Below the pieces are notes generated by a model that had not been told where the DNA came from, did no database searches, and saw only the letters and a program-made list of their open reading frames with translations. Made by a program: the position numbers and the translations under genes. From Selenomonadaceae bacterium (GTDB lineage Bacteria; Bacillota; Negativicutes; Selenomonadales; Selenomonadaceae): a stretch of DNA of 64,000 bases. The DNA lies in assembly GCA_024698045.1 (NCBI GenBank), contig JAILRS010000010.1, forward strand, positions 1 through 64,000, given 5' to 3'. Below, piece by piece: positions 35,366-44,213 of the stretch (positions are counted from its first letter, which is position 1; each line of letters starts with the position of its first letter).

Positions 35366-36217
35366 TTGAAAACGGTAACGCAAGTTTTAATTTCGGGAAC
35401 GACGCGCCTAAAAGAAGGCGGTATAGAATCCGCGCGATTGGACGCCGAAATTTTATTGGCGTATGTATTGGGCTGGCGAAGATTATCGCTGTATGTGGAT
35501 GCCGATAAAACTTTGTCGCCCGATAAAATTCTGCGCTTTAATGAATTGATAAGTAAACGTCTGCAGAAAATCCCCGTGGCATATTTGACGGGTGTGCGCG
35601 AATTTATGGGGCTGTCGTTCAGCGTAAACGAGAATGTATTGATACCGCGTCCCGACACGGAAATTTTAACGGAACTTGTCGGGGAATTTTTGAGACAGTC
35701 AAGCGAAGAAGTAACCTTTGCGGATTTGGGTACGGGCTCGGGAGCTATCTGCGTTTCGATATTGAAATTTGTCAAGACAGCGCGCGCGATTGCGGTAGAT
35801 ATATCCGCCGAGGCATTGTCTGTCGCGAAAATTAACGCCGAAAAATTCCACGTAGACGACAGAATAAAATTTCTGCAAGGCGATATGTTTGAGCCGCTCG
35901 AGGGAAAATTTTTCAACGCGATAGTCTCAAATCCTCCATACATTCCCACGGGCGAAATAAATTCACTGCAAGCGGAAGTACAAACGGAACCGCGAATAGC
36001 ATTGGACGGCGGCAGTGACGGTTTGGATTTTTACCGCCGAATAGTAAACGAATCGCCGAAATTTTTGGTGACGGGCGGCATGCTTGCCGTTGAAGTCGGG
36101 ATAAATCAATCGCGATTAGTTCAATCGTTAATCGAGACCGACGGAAGATTTACCGACACGGAAATTATTTGTGACTTATCGGGAATCGAAAGAGTAGTCG
36201 CCGCAAAACTCAGATGA
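35366..36217 (+). CDS. prmC: Release factor glutamine methyltransferase PrmC (HemK)
   Basis: The protein of about 283 residues has a helical N-terminal release-factor-binding domain (ARLDAEILLAYVLGW, then PVAYLTGVREFMGL) and a SAM domain with FADLGTGSGAICVSI and catalytic NPPYI. It methylates the Gln of the GGQ motif in RF1 and RF2. The start is the TTG at 35366 with GGAGG eight bases upstream. Its 3' end overlaps the convergent glnA gene by eight bases, so the two stops share sequence. Confidence 0.95.
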   Translation: MKTVTQVLISGTTRLKEGGIESARLDAEILLAYVLGWRRLSLYVDADKTLSPDKILRFNELISKRLQKIPVAYLTGVREFMGLSFSVNENVLIPRPDTEILTELVGEFLRQSSEEVTFADLGTGSGAICVSILKFVKTARAIAVDISAEALSVAKINAEKFHVDDRIKFLQGDMFEPLEGKFFNAIVSNPPYIPTGEINSLQAEVQTEPRIALDGGSDGLDFYRRIVNESPKFLVTGGMLAVEVGINQSRLVQSLIETDGRFTDTEIICDLSGIERVVAAKLR

Positions 36218-38093
36218 TATTTTTTTCGTAAGCGTCATACAGCATTTTCAATTCTTCTACCTTGTCGTAAATCTCCACTTGCAATTTCGAGGCCTGTTCA
36301 TATTCGCCCAATTGCAACGCGACGATTAATTGCGTGAACAGTGATTTTTCGTCAATGGAATCTTTTGCCAATGTGGCACGCAACAAGAAAATTTTATTCC
36401 AGTTGTAAGCGTCTAAATCGGTAACAAAATCGCTGTTGATTTTTTTCGCCTTGCGGACGTAATTGCGCAATTCGGGGAGGATACGCGAAATTAATTCGGT
36501 TTTCCAGCGAAGGAGCGCGCCGATGCGGAAGGCGGAAATAATTCTTTCGTCAAGAGCACCGCACGACGAAATAACTTTGACTTTGTCGGGGAATTTGCGC
36601 AGAGACTCCATATTTTCCCAAACGGTTGTGGGTGGTTTGCCGAAAAGTTTGTTACGCTCTTCTTCGGTGAAATCCTCAAAGACATCTTTTTCACTGCGAT
36701 AGGCGCGGTCTTTATCCAAATAAAAACCTTCCTGCCCTGCGTCCTTACTCAATTCCGCCAAAAGATCGCTCGTCTTGTGATTGACCGCCATTTTAACGCC
36801 GTCAAGAATCGCCGAATAAGATGCGGCAAGTACCAGATAAATATTTGTGTAGGGATTGCAGCCGCGCAACTCAAAACGTGTCGCCATAGGATTTTTCAAA
36901 TCGCGAATCAAACTGACAAGAATAGTTCTGTTACGACTGGGCATATCGGGGGAATGACCGAGGGAAGTAACTACGCATACGGGAGCTTCAAAACCGGGCT
37001 TTAATCTGTTGAGCGAATCATTAGTCGCGCTGACAAACGGGTTAATGACTTCGTAATATTTGAGCAGACCCATCAAAGCACCGTAACCGACGGCACTCAT
37101 ATAATCTTTACGCTGATTTTTGGCGGCGAATAAATTATGCAAAGAACCGTCCGCGGTGATTGCGGCAAGACCGATATGAGTATGTTCGCCGTTACCGGCA
37201 AGCCCTATCATCGGTTTTGCCTTGAAAGTTACTTCCAACCCGTTCGCGCGGAAAATCTCCTTTATTATCGTGCGGACGGTAATTTCGTTATCGGCGGCCT
37301 GAACGGCATCGGCATATTTCCAGTCGATTTCAAGTTGTTCGCAGACGTGAGTAAGATGTCCCGATTCGTCAATCTGCGCCTTGAGTCCGCCAACTTCTTT
37401 ATGTCCCATCTCGACATTTAAGCCGTATTTATTGAGCTCGATAATGGATTGCTCCAAAGCGCAACGAACTGCGCCGTGCGTACGTTCCCAATATTGTTCC
37501 TGCATAATTTCGGCGGCACTCATCTCCTCGACTGAAGCCTCTTCCAGCGGAGTTTTTACCCAAAACTCCAATTCGGTCGCGGAGGTGAAAACTATATCAA
37601 TGACTTCTTTGCCGCTGACATCAAGCCCGTCGATATTGGGATGACGGTGGAAAAGATTGACTAATTCGCGCTTGACGTTGACGAGAGTATCGGTGAGTAC
37701 CGCACGAGAATCGACGCGTTTGCCTTCGTGAATCAGAAAGCCGGGGATTCTGAGAGTACCGACGGGACGATTTGTAGTGTTATCGTAGTGCTCGAAATTG
37801 TAATCGACGAACCAATTAACGGAAGGATCTACGGGCATATCGACTTTTGCGTTGTTGAGTGTGGCAATACCGGGTAAAACAACACTGGAGCCATCTGTTT
37901 GAACTGCGGTACCGGCATAAAATTCGTCGATATCCTTCATGAAAATCTGCACGGGGATTTTTTCATCGGTGTCGTTTCCTGCCAAATCAATACCTACCAA
38001 CGACACGAATTTTATTTCGGGATGTTCGCGCAGTTGCTTGATAATTTCTTCCTTCGGAGTGTTCGCTTTGATTGTATATAATAAATCTGCCAT
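36210..38093 (-). CDS. glnA: Glutamine synthetase, long form
   Basis: The 627-residue enzyme has the glutamine synthetase active-site segments in altered form: ATELEFWV, ANGLEVTFKAKPM, GNGEHTHIGL with the substrate-loop His, NRLKPGFEAPVC, and RFELRGCNPYTNIYL. A helical C-terminal extension of about 150 residues (VRKAKKINSDFVTD onward) makes it longer than type I (about 450) and shorter than type III (about 720). It probably makes glutamine from glutamate and ammonia. The C-terminus overlaps prmC. Confidence 0.85.
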   Translation of the reverse strand: MADLLYTIKANTPKEEIIKQLREHPEIKFVSLVGIDLAGNDTDEKIPVQIFMKDIDEFYAGTAVQTDGSSVVLPGIATLNNAKVDMPVDPSVNWFVDYNFEHYDNTTNRPVGTLRIPGFLIHEGKRVDSRAVLTDTLVNVKRELVNLFHRHPNIDGLDVSGKEVIDIVFTSATELEFWVKTPLEEASVEEMSAAEIMQEQYWERTHGAVRCALEQSIIELNKYGLNVEMGHKEVGGLKAQIDESGHLTHVCEQLEIDWKYADAVQAADNEITVRTIIKEIFRANGLEVTFKAKPMIGLAGNGEHTHIGLAAITADGSLHNLFAAKNQRKDYMSAVGYGALMGLLKYYEVINPFVSATNDSLNRLKPGFEAPVCVVTSLGHSPDMPSRNRTILVSLIRDLKNPMATRFELRGCNPYTNIYLVLAASYSAILDGVKMAVNHKTSDLLAELSKDAGQEGFYLDKDRAYRSEKDVFEDFTEEERNKLFGKPPTTVWENMESLRKFPDKVKVISSCGALDERIISAFRIGALLRWKTELISRILPELRNYVRKAKKINSDFVTDLDAYNWNKIFLLRATLAKDSIDEKSLFTQLIVALQLGEYEQASKLQVEIYDKVEELKMLYDAYEKNII

Positions 38094-38196
38094 AATTAAT
38101 CGCTCCTTAGCGTTGAGTACTCGAATTGAGCCGCGAACAATTTACCACAAAAAAATTTTTTAGTCGACAACCGCCGTTAAAAATTTTCAACCGTAA

Positions 38197-38224
38197 TTGA
38201 CAGCGATAAATTTTTTGTGATAAA
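38197..38224 (+). promoter_or_regulatory. Sigma-A-like promoter for rplS
   Basis: A perfect TTGACA is followed after 16 bases by GATAAA (four of six consensus). It predicts a transcript starting near 38231, giving a leader of about 90 bases before rplS. Confidence 0.6.
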
Positions 38225-38229
38225 CTTCG

Positions 38230-38320
38230 TTGACTGTTAGGGCGTTCCTCTGCGTGCGGCATGAACGTCCGACGAAAATTTTTTCGAGGAGGTGTTAAGC
38301 GGCTCCTCTTGCCGCGCACT
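38230..38320 (+). promoter_or_regulatory. Candidate L19 autoregulatory leader
   Basis: The predicted rplS 5' UTR can form two hairpins: CGTTC/GAACG near 38243-38268, and GAGGAG/CTCCTC at 38286-38308. The second contains the only good Shine-Dalgarno (AGGAGGT), which stands about 28 bases before the ATG, too far for normal use unless folding brings it near. Many Firmicutes control rplS by a leader RNA that binds L19. This is inferred from position and pairing only. Confidence 0.4.
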
Positions 38321-38668
38321 ATGAATATTATTGAACTTATCGAACGTGAACAAATCCGCGAAAACATTCCCGATTTTGCTCCGGGCGACACCGTCCGTGT
38401 TCATGCCAAAATCGTCGAAGGTAACCGCGAACGTATTCAGATTTTTGAAGGCGTTGTCATTGCTCGTCAGGGTAGCGGTGTACGCGAAATGTTTACCGTA
38501 CGCAGAATTTCCTACGGTGTGGGTGTTGAACGTGTGTTCCCCGTACATTCTCCGCGTGTCGACAAAATCGAAGTCGTGCGTCGCGGTGCTGTTCGTCGCG
38601 CAAAACTCTATTACCTGCGTAAACTCACGGGTAAAGCGGCTCGCATCAAAGAAAAGAAACAGAAATAA
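38321..38668 (+). CDS. rplS: 50S ribosomal protein L19
   Basis: The 115-residue protein is a full-length L19: [61 protein letters not shown], and [16 protein letters not shown]. The frame is open upstream to 38261, but that segment is the leader, and the canonical start is the ATG at 38321. In most Firmicutes rplS follows trmD; here it stands alone with its own promoter and terminator. Confidence 0.96.
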   Translation: MNIIELIEREQIRENIPDFAPGDTVRVHAKIVEGNRERIQIFEGVVIARQGSGVREMFTVRRISYGVGVERVFPVHSPRVDKIEVVRRGAVRRAKLYYLRKLTGKAARIKEKKQK

Positions 38669-38686
38669 TTTTGCGATTGAAGTTGC

Positions 38687-38729
38687 AAAGGCGGTTCCGG
38701 AATTTTCGGGATTGCCTTTTTTGTTTTTC
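38687..38729 (+). terminator. Rho-independent terminator after rplS
   Basis: AAAGGC pairs with GCCTTT, and an inner CCG pairs with CGG, followed by TTTTTGTTTTT. It starts 18 bases after the rplS stop codon. Confidence 0.8.
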
Positions 38730-38751
38730 CTTTCAATCGGTTAACGAAAGG

Positions 38752-38985
38752 CAACTTAATGCCAACCGTAATTAATGACTACGGTTGAAGTAACATTGAC
38801 TTTAATGTGTTGCTTACGGAAGAGGCCGCCCACGGACGGGCGGCCGCCGGCAACGTGACGTTGCATCCAATTGTCGCGACAAAGTTTTCGACAACCTTAG
38901 TCAATCGCCGCGATTGAAGTAACATTGACTTGGGGTGTTGTTTACGGAAGAGGCCGCCCATGGACGGGCGGCCGCCGCACGCTCA
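38752..38985. repeat. Intergenic repeat cluster R1, inverted copies
   Basis: Two units share TTGAAGTAACATTGACTT at 38785 and 38914, then TTACGGAAGAGGCCGCCC and the hairpin GGCCGCCC/GGGCGGCC. They match the reverse complement of the 32.5-32.8 kb cluster. The first unit also has the palindrome GCAACGTGACGTTGC. No protein-coding frame is seen. Confidence 0.85.
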
Positions 38986-39372
38986 AAACATGGATGTTTT
39001 GTATGCGGCACATCTGACATGTGTTATCTACTCATCACGGCTATCGAACGATAACGCCCCTGCGAGGTGTCCTTTCTTTTGTTACTTTTCTTTGGACACG
39101 CAAAGAAAAGTATGCACAACCAATAAGAAATATTTCCTAACCAATTTAGAAACGGTAGCCACGTTCAGTGACAAGCTGTCGCATCCAAGTTGACTTTGAA
39201 CACTTTCGATAACGACTGAAAGTGCCGCCACCGCAAAGAAAAGTATTCACAGCCAATAAAAAAATTTTCTAACTTGACTTAAAAAGTGTCGATACGTTCA
39301 GCGACAAACTAATTACGCAAACCAAGTTGACTTTGAACACTTTTGTTAACTCAACGAAAGTGCCGCCGCCTG
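38986..39372. repeat. Intergenic repeat cluster R2, hairpin plus two 135-140-bp tandem units
   Basis: A perfect 11-bp hairpin ACTTTTCTTTG/CAAAGAAAAGT lies at 39084-39111. Two imperfect tandem units start at 39100 and 39233, each beginning GCAAAGAAAAGTAT and ending CCAAGTTGACTTTGAACACTTT...GAAAGTGCCGCC. With R1 this fills the 0.8-kb gap between rplS and the first DUF445 gene. No gene is visible in the gap. Confidence 0.8.
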
Positions 39373-39471
39373 CCTGAAAAATTTTTGAAAGAACAAAGAC
39401 ATTAATAAAGTTTCGTGATAAAATGACGGCGATTAATCAATAAGTAAAAACTATGGGGAGGGAAATTTTTT

Positions 39472-40854
39472 TTGCAGAACAAAACGAAAGCAACGGCGAC
39501 ATTAGCGGCAAGTGCAATATGCGCAGTCTCGACTTTACCGGAAATATCGCCGCTGAAATCTATATTGACGGGTACAGGCGGAACTTTTTTCCTCGGATTG
39601 TTGAATCACGGATTTTTGGCGGCGACAATCGGCGGTATGGCTGATTGGTTCGGCGTAACTGCTTTGTTCCGTAAACCGCTCGGAATTGGTTTCCATACCG
39701 AAATTTTGCGCCGTAATCGCAATCGTTTCATGGATGCGATTGTAGATTTTGTAGGCAGAGATTTACTCAACACGGAAAATATTATGGAGACCGTTCGCGA
39801 AGAAAATACCGCAAAACTTTTGATAGACTTCTTTGAAGACAATAAGGGACGCGAAAAGACAAAAGTATTGGTTCGCGACGTCCTCAACGAATTATTTGCG
39901 AACATGGACAGCGAAAAAATTTCGGGCGAAATCGCGCCGATTTTGGAAGACGAAATCAGGAAATTGGATGCCGAAAAACTTTTCAACGCGATTATCAAAG
40001 TGATAACCAAAGATGAACACAGCCGCAAAATTTTAATCATGCTGTTTGATACGGGTCATAAAATTCTGCGCAGCAATCACATGCAAAATGAAATGTTGCA
40101 CAAGATAACCGAATTGCGCGAGGCTTACGAAGGGGACTCGGCAGGACGCGCGATTGTGTTGTCAAGTATGGGACTCGATGATGCGAAAATTTTAAACATC
40201 CTCAATGAAACTGTAGACAAAAAAATCCGCGAAGCCGAAAGAGTATTGAAGGCAACGGGCACGATTGACGCGAAAACCGCAAGCGACGCCGAAGAAATGA
40301 TTGACGCATTCGGCAATTTCGTTAACTCGTCGGTCGGCAGTATCGATACCAAAAATTTCCTCGAGAAACTCAAAAATCTATTGCTACACAAATTCGATTC
40401 GTCAATGTTTATAAAAACGTGGCTTGATATCAACGTCAAGGGCGAAACGGATCCGGAAATTTTGGCGGTATTGCAACGTAAGCAAGCGGCGAATCCGAAA
40501 GTAAATCGTATAGTCGAAGTAGAGCGCAAGCCCGTTATCTGGCGCGATACCGTTAATTTTCTGGTTGATGCCAAAATCGACGAGTTCATTAACAGTGAAG
40601 ATATGCAGAAGAAATTCGACGGCATGATTAAAGAAATGATTGCGAAATTGTTAGACGAATACAAAGAACAAATTCCAATGCTGATACGTGAACGCTTGGA
40701 TAAATTTTCCGACGACGAACTGACGGAATTCGCGGAAAGTCATGTGGCGGACGATTTGCAGATGATACGAATTAACGGATCTGTCTGCGGCGCAATTGTC
40801 GGCATGGTTTTATTCGTCGTGGCTTATGTTATCGAGAAATTGGCACTTGGATAA
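39472..40854 (+). CDS. DUF445-family membrane protein, first copy
   Basis: The 460-residue protein begins with hydrophobic segments and the DUF445 signature LAATIGGMADWFGVTALFRKPLGIGFHTEILRR split over residues 45-80. A long charged helical middle follows, and the end is DLQMIRINGSVCGAIVGMVLFVVAYVI, giving a C-terminal membrane helix. The start is TTG with GGGAGGG upstream. The family's function is unknown; members are anchored at both ends with a large soluble helical domain. It is followed by a paralogue 37 bases on. Confidence 0.88.
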   Translation: MQNKTKATATLAASAICAVSTLPEISPLKSILTGTGGTFFLGLLNHGFLAATIGGMADWFGVTALFRKPLGIGFHTEILRRNRNRFMDAIVDFVGRDLLNTENIMETVREENTAKLLIDFFEDNKGREKTKVLVRDVLNELFANMDSEKISGEIAPILEDEIRKLDAEKLFNAIIKVITKDEHSRKILIMLFDTGHKILRSNHMQNEMLHKITELREAYEGDSAGRAIVLSSMGLDDAKILNILNETVDKKIREAERVLKATGTIDAKTASDAEEMIDAFGNFVNSSVGSIDTKNFLEKLKNLLLHKFDSSMFIKTWLDINVKGETDPEILAVLQRKQAANPKVNRIVEVERKPVIWRDTVNFLVDAKIDEFINSEDMQKKFDGMIKEMIAKLLDEYKEQIPMLIRERLDKFSDDELTEFAESHVADDLQMIRINGSVCGAIVGMVLFVVAYVIEKLALG

Positions 40855-40891
40855 ATTTCGCGGATTTTTCTTCGGAAAGGTGTGAAAATTA

Positions 40892-42220
40892 TTGGACAGA
40901 TGGAATACGGCGGACACAACGCTTTTATGTGCGGGATTACTTTTCATGATGGCTATCGGTCTTAACATAACATTTCCCGACAATATTTTTATGGAAGGCT
41001 TTTTATTTGTGACAGAAGCGGCATTGGTAGGCGGAATAGCGGACTGGTTTGCGGTAACGGCACTCTTTAAAAAACCATTGGGCTTCCCGTTCCATACGGC
41101 GATTTTACCGCGACGCAGACAAAATTTTATAGACGCGTCCGTGCTGATGGTTCAAAAGGAATTTTTTTCGCGGCGGACGATTCTGAAGAAACTTGACAAG
41201 GTAAAATTGTTACCGCGGCTGGTTGATTACCTTTCGCAGGAAAAAACGCGCAAGTTGGTTATCGGCGAACTCTACAAGGTTATAAAAAAATTCGTGGCGG
41301 CGCAGGATAAAGAAAAACTTTCCGAAACAATGGCGAACAAATTGCGCAAGATGATTCAAGATTTACCGGTACAAAATTTTATCGGGAATTTCGCCGAACA
41401 AATTGTGCGCATGGGCAAAGATAAAGAAATGTTTGTCGGCTTGATGAAGGCATTGCGGAAGACGGCGGCGAAAACCGAATCGCGTCAAAAATTGCAGAGC
41501 GTACTTGAAGAATACGCCCAAGAGAAAACAAAAAATATGGGCGGCTTCTCAATCCTCATGGCAGGTCTTGCGCAGATGTTAAACCTCGTCAATTTTGAAG
41601 AGGCAGCGCAAATTATGCAGACACAACTTTTAAAGCTGCTCGACGAATTATCAAACGATACGCCCCTGCAACGCCGTACGCTCGACGAATGCCGCGCCAA
41701 AATTTCCGAGATGGCCGCGACGCCCGAATTTAAAGATATGATTGAGCGAATACAAATTGATGCGGCGAATAATCTTCCGCTCGAAGAATCGATAACTTTA
41801 GCGATAACACACATAGAAAATCAAATCTTGTCGGTCGAATTCGACGAAAGTGTAAATATCGGCGATACGCAGGCGGTAACTCTGTTTGAGAAAAATTTTG
41901 GCATCGCGATTATCAAAATACTCAACGACGAGTATAGCGGTTTACTGCGGCTGTTGAGCGAAGACACCGCCGCAAAATTCGCCGTCGAAAAATTTATCAA
42001 TGAACTTGTTGTGCGTAGTGCTCTGCATGCTCAGCCGCTAATCGGCAACGTGGCACAATCCGCGCTTGAGAAATTAACCGAAGAGCAGTTAAATAATTTG
42101 GTTTACGATAAGGCGGAACAGGATTTTATTTGGATACGGTTGAACGGCTCAATCGTGGGCGCAACTGTCGGATTGATTATCTTTGTGCTGTTGGAAATAT
42201 TTTCGGGTGTAATCGCGTAA
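40892..42220 (+). CDS. DUF445-family membrane protein, second copy
   Basis: The 442-residue paralogue of the preceding gene keeps the same frame: ALVGGIADWFAVTALFKKPLGFPFHTAILPRRRQNF near the start and DFIWIRLNGSIVGATVGLIIFVLLEI at the end. The helical middle is diverged. The start is TTG with GGAAAGGTG upstream. The pair probably arose by tandem duplication and may form a heteromer; this is inference from adjacency. Confidence 0.88.
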   Translation: MDRWNTADTTLLCAGLLFMMAIGLNITFPDNIFMEGFLFVTEAALVGGIADWFAVTALFKKPLGFPFHTAILPRRRQNFIDASVLMVQKEFFSRRTILKKLDKVKLLPRLVDYLSQEKTRKLVIGELYKVIKKFVAAQDKEKLSETMANKLRKMIQDLPVQNFIGNFAEQIVRMGKDKEMFVGLMKALRKTAAKTESRQKLQSVLEEYAQEKTKNMGGFSILMAGLAQMLNLVNFEEAAQIMQTQLLKLLDELSNDTPLQRRTLDECRAKISEMAATPEFKDMIERIQIDAANNLPLEESITLAITHIENQILSVEFDESVNIGDTQAVTLFEKNFGIAIIKILNDEYSGLLRLLSEDTAAKFAVEKFINELVVRSALHAQPLIGNVAQSALEKLTEEQLNNLVYDKAEQDFIWIRLNGSIVGATVGLIIFVLLEIFSGVIA

Positions 42221-42235
42221 CGGGAGGCGGCAACT

Positions 42236-43012
42236 TTGAAGTTGGCATTTTTTGATTCGGGAATCGGCGGATTATCTGTTTTGCATCACGCCATGAAAAT
42301 TTTGCCGCATGAGGAATTTATTTTCTTTGCGGATGAAGATAATGTGCCTTACGGTACGAAAACACCCGAACAAGTTTTAAAATTCGTCGACGAGGCAATC
42401 GCGTTTCTTGTGGCGCAAAAATCCGAGGCAATAGTAGTGGCGTGTAATACGGCGACATCGGTGGCTGTCCGCAAAATGCGCGAAAAATATTCCGTGCCGA
42501 TAATCGGAATGGAGCCGGCAATAAAATTGGCACTGGATAAATTTCCGAATCGAAAAGTTTTGGTCGCGGCGACGCCCATAACCGTCACGGGCAAAAAAAT
42601 TCATCAGTTAATCGAAAGACTCAACGCGCAGGATTTGACGGAACTTTTGGCATTGCCTAACCTTGTGGAATTTGCGGAACGTCAAGAATTTTGTTCGGCG
42701 GCGGTTGAAAATTATCTGCGCAGAGAATTGACGAAATACGACTTTGAAAAATTTTCGTCGTTGGTTTTGGGCTGTACACATTTCAATTACTTTAAAGACA
42801 CGTTCAGAAAAATTTTGCCCGAACACGTCAGAATAATTGACGGGAATGCGGGCACGGTAAAGGAATTGATTCGGCGTACGAATTTAAAACCGCGTGAAGG
42901 ATTAAGCACGGTAAAATTCTTCTACTCGGGTAGGGAAGTAACCGACGGACTTGAAATGAAGAGATTGGAAAAATATATGCAACGGCTCGACGAAATGGAG
43001 GGGATATCATGA
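42236..43012 (+). CDS. murI: Glutamate racemase
   Basis: The 258-residue enzyme has FFDSGIGGLSVL at the start, the first catalytic Cys in VVACNTATSVA and the second in VLGCTHFNYF, with YGTK between. It makes D-glutamate for peptidoglycan. The start is TTG with GGGAGG eight bases upstream. It follows the DUF445 pair and overlaps the next gene by four bases (ATGA). Confidence 0.95.
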   Translation: MKLAFFDSGIGGLSVLHHAMKILPHEEFIFFADEDNVPYGTKTPEQVLKFVDEAIAFLVAQKSEAIVVACNTATSVAVRKMREKYSVPIIGMEPAIKLALDKFPNRKVLVAATPITVTGKKIHQLIERLNAQDLTELLALPNLVEFAERQEFCSAAVENYLRRELTKYDFEKFSSLVLGCTHFNYFKDTFRKILPEHVRIIDGNAGTVKELIRRTNLKPREGLSTVKFFYSGREVTDGLEMKRLEKYMQRLDEMEGIS

Positions 43013-43671
43013 AAAAATTCCGCGCGGCGATTTTCGATATGGACGGCACTTTAACCGATACAATCGAAGATTTACGCTACAGCATGGATAAAATGTTGGA
43101 GCATTACAATTTCCCGACGATAACATTGGAACAAACCAAAAAATTTGTCGGGAATGGTGCGCGAAAATTTTTGCTGAGGAGTTTGCCCGAGGAAGTCGCC
43201 GACGATGAAATTTTAGTCGAGGAGGCTTTGAATTTTTACAACGAATTTTATGTCGCCAACTGTACACGTTCCGTCAAACCGTATTCGGGCATTATGGATA
43301 TGCTTACCGAATTGACCGCAAAAAAAATACCGTTGGGCATCTGCACTAACAAACAACACGGCGCAGCGGTTACGATTGCGGAAAAAATTCTTGCTCCGAT
43401 AAAATTTGCGGCGGTCAGCGGCGACGAATTTAAATTGCCGCGCAAACCTAATCCGACACGCGCCTTGACTATCGCACAACAAATCGGCGTCGCGCCCGAG
43501 GAAGTCGCTTACTTCGGAGATACCGCCGTTGATGTCGATACCGCGATTAACGCCGGATTTTTACCTGTCGCCGTCACTTGGGGATTCCGTCCCCGTTCCG
43601 AACTTGTCAACGCAAAAATTATCGTCGATACTCCGCAGGAAATTTTAGACTTAATTAATTTCGTCCGCTGA
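43009..43671 (+). CDS. HAD hydrolase, phosphoglycolate phosphatase-like
   Basis: The 220-residue HAD protein has the nucleophile motif FDMDGTLTD, motif II-like GICTNK, the Lys-containing RKPNPT and motif III-IV VAYFGDTAVDVDTA. A small helical cap follows the first motif. This is the Gph-like subfamily; the substrate may be 2-phosphoglycolate or another small phosphate ester. It is translationally coupled to murI. Confidence 0.88.
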   Translation: MKKFRAAIFDMDGTLTDTIEDLRYSMDKMLEHYNFPTITLEQTKKFVGNGARKFLLRSLPEEVADDEILVEEALNFYNEFYVANCTRSVKPYSGIMDMLTELTAKKIPLGICTNKQHGAAVTIAEKILAPIKFAAVSGDEFKLPRKPNPTRALTIAQQIGVAPEEVAYFGDTAVDVDTAINAGFLPVAVTWGFRPRSELVNAKIIVDTPQEILDLINFVR

Positions 43672-43709
43672 CCTTCTAAAAAATTCGTAAACCTTTGGGG
43701 GTAAAAGTA

Positions 43710-44180
43710 TTGTCCATTGAAAGAGTAAAAAAATATTTCGAGAAAATAGGGGAGCCCGAACGCGTGATAGAGTTTGAGCAATCGACGGCGACAAGCGAAA
43801 TGGCCGCTCAAGCTTTAAATTGCGAAGTCGGCAAAATCGCTAAGACTATATCTGTTTTCGTCGACAAGAAACCGGCTTTGATTCTCATGTCGGGCGATAT
43901 GAAAATCGATAACAAAAAATTTAAAGAGCAATTCAATTGCCGTCCGCGTATGATTCCCGTTGCCGATGTCGAAAATTTTATCGGGCATGCAGTCGGCGGA
44001 GTTTGTCCCTTCGCCGTGAATGACGGTGTGCCGATTTATCTCGATGCCTCTCTGAAACGTTTCGACGAAGTTTATCCCGCCGCAGGTAACGACAGAAGTA
44101 CCACACGATTTAAAATCGACGAGCTGGAACGCTATATAAAATCTGCCGGTTGGGTTGACGTTGCAAAGACTAAGGAATAA
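43710..44180 (+). CDS. YbaK/EbsC-type aminoacyl-tRNA deacylase
   Basis: The protein of about 156 residues is a YbaK/ProX-fold editing domain: IEFEQSTATSEMAAQAL, VGKIAKTISVFVDKKPALILMSGD, HAVGGVCPFAV and a C-terminal KIDELERYI. Such proteins hydrolyse mischarged tRNAs, often Cys-tRNA(Pro). I start at the TTG at 43710, seven bases after GGGGG; the next upstream TTG at 43695 overlaps this purine run. It lies downstream of the HAD gene in the same run. Confidence 0.85.
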   Translation: MSIERVKKYFEKIGEPERVIEFEQSTATSEMAAQALNCEVGKIAKTISVFVDKKPALILMSGDMKIDNKKFKEQFNCRPRMIPVADVENFIGHAVGGVCPFAVNDGVPIYLDASLKRFDEVYPAAGNDRSTTRFKIDELERYIKSAGWVDVAKTKE

Positions 44181-44213
44181 ATGTTATAATCCCCAAATGA
44201 AAGGATGAATATC

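Noticed and set aside
32480..39372. CRISPR or transposon in the repeat-rich gaps
   Set aside because: Units of 130-146 bases have no spacer pattern, no transposase frame and no clear terminal inverted repeats with target duplications.
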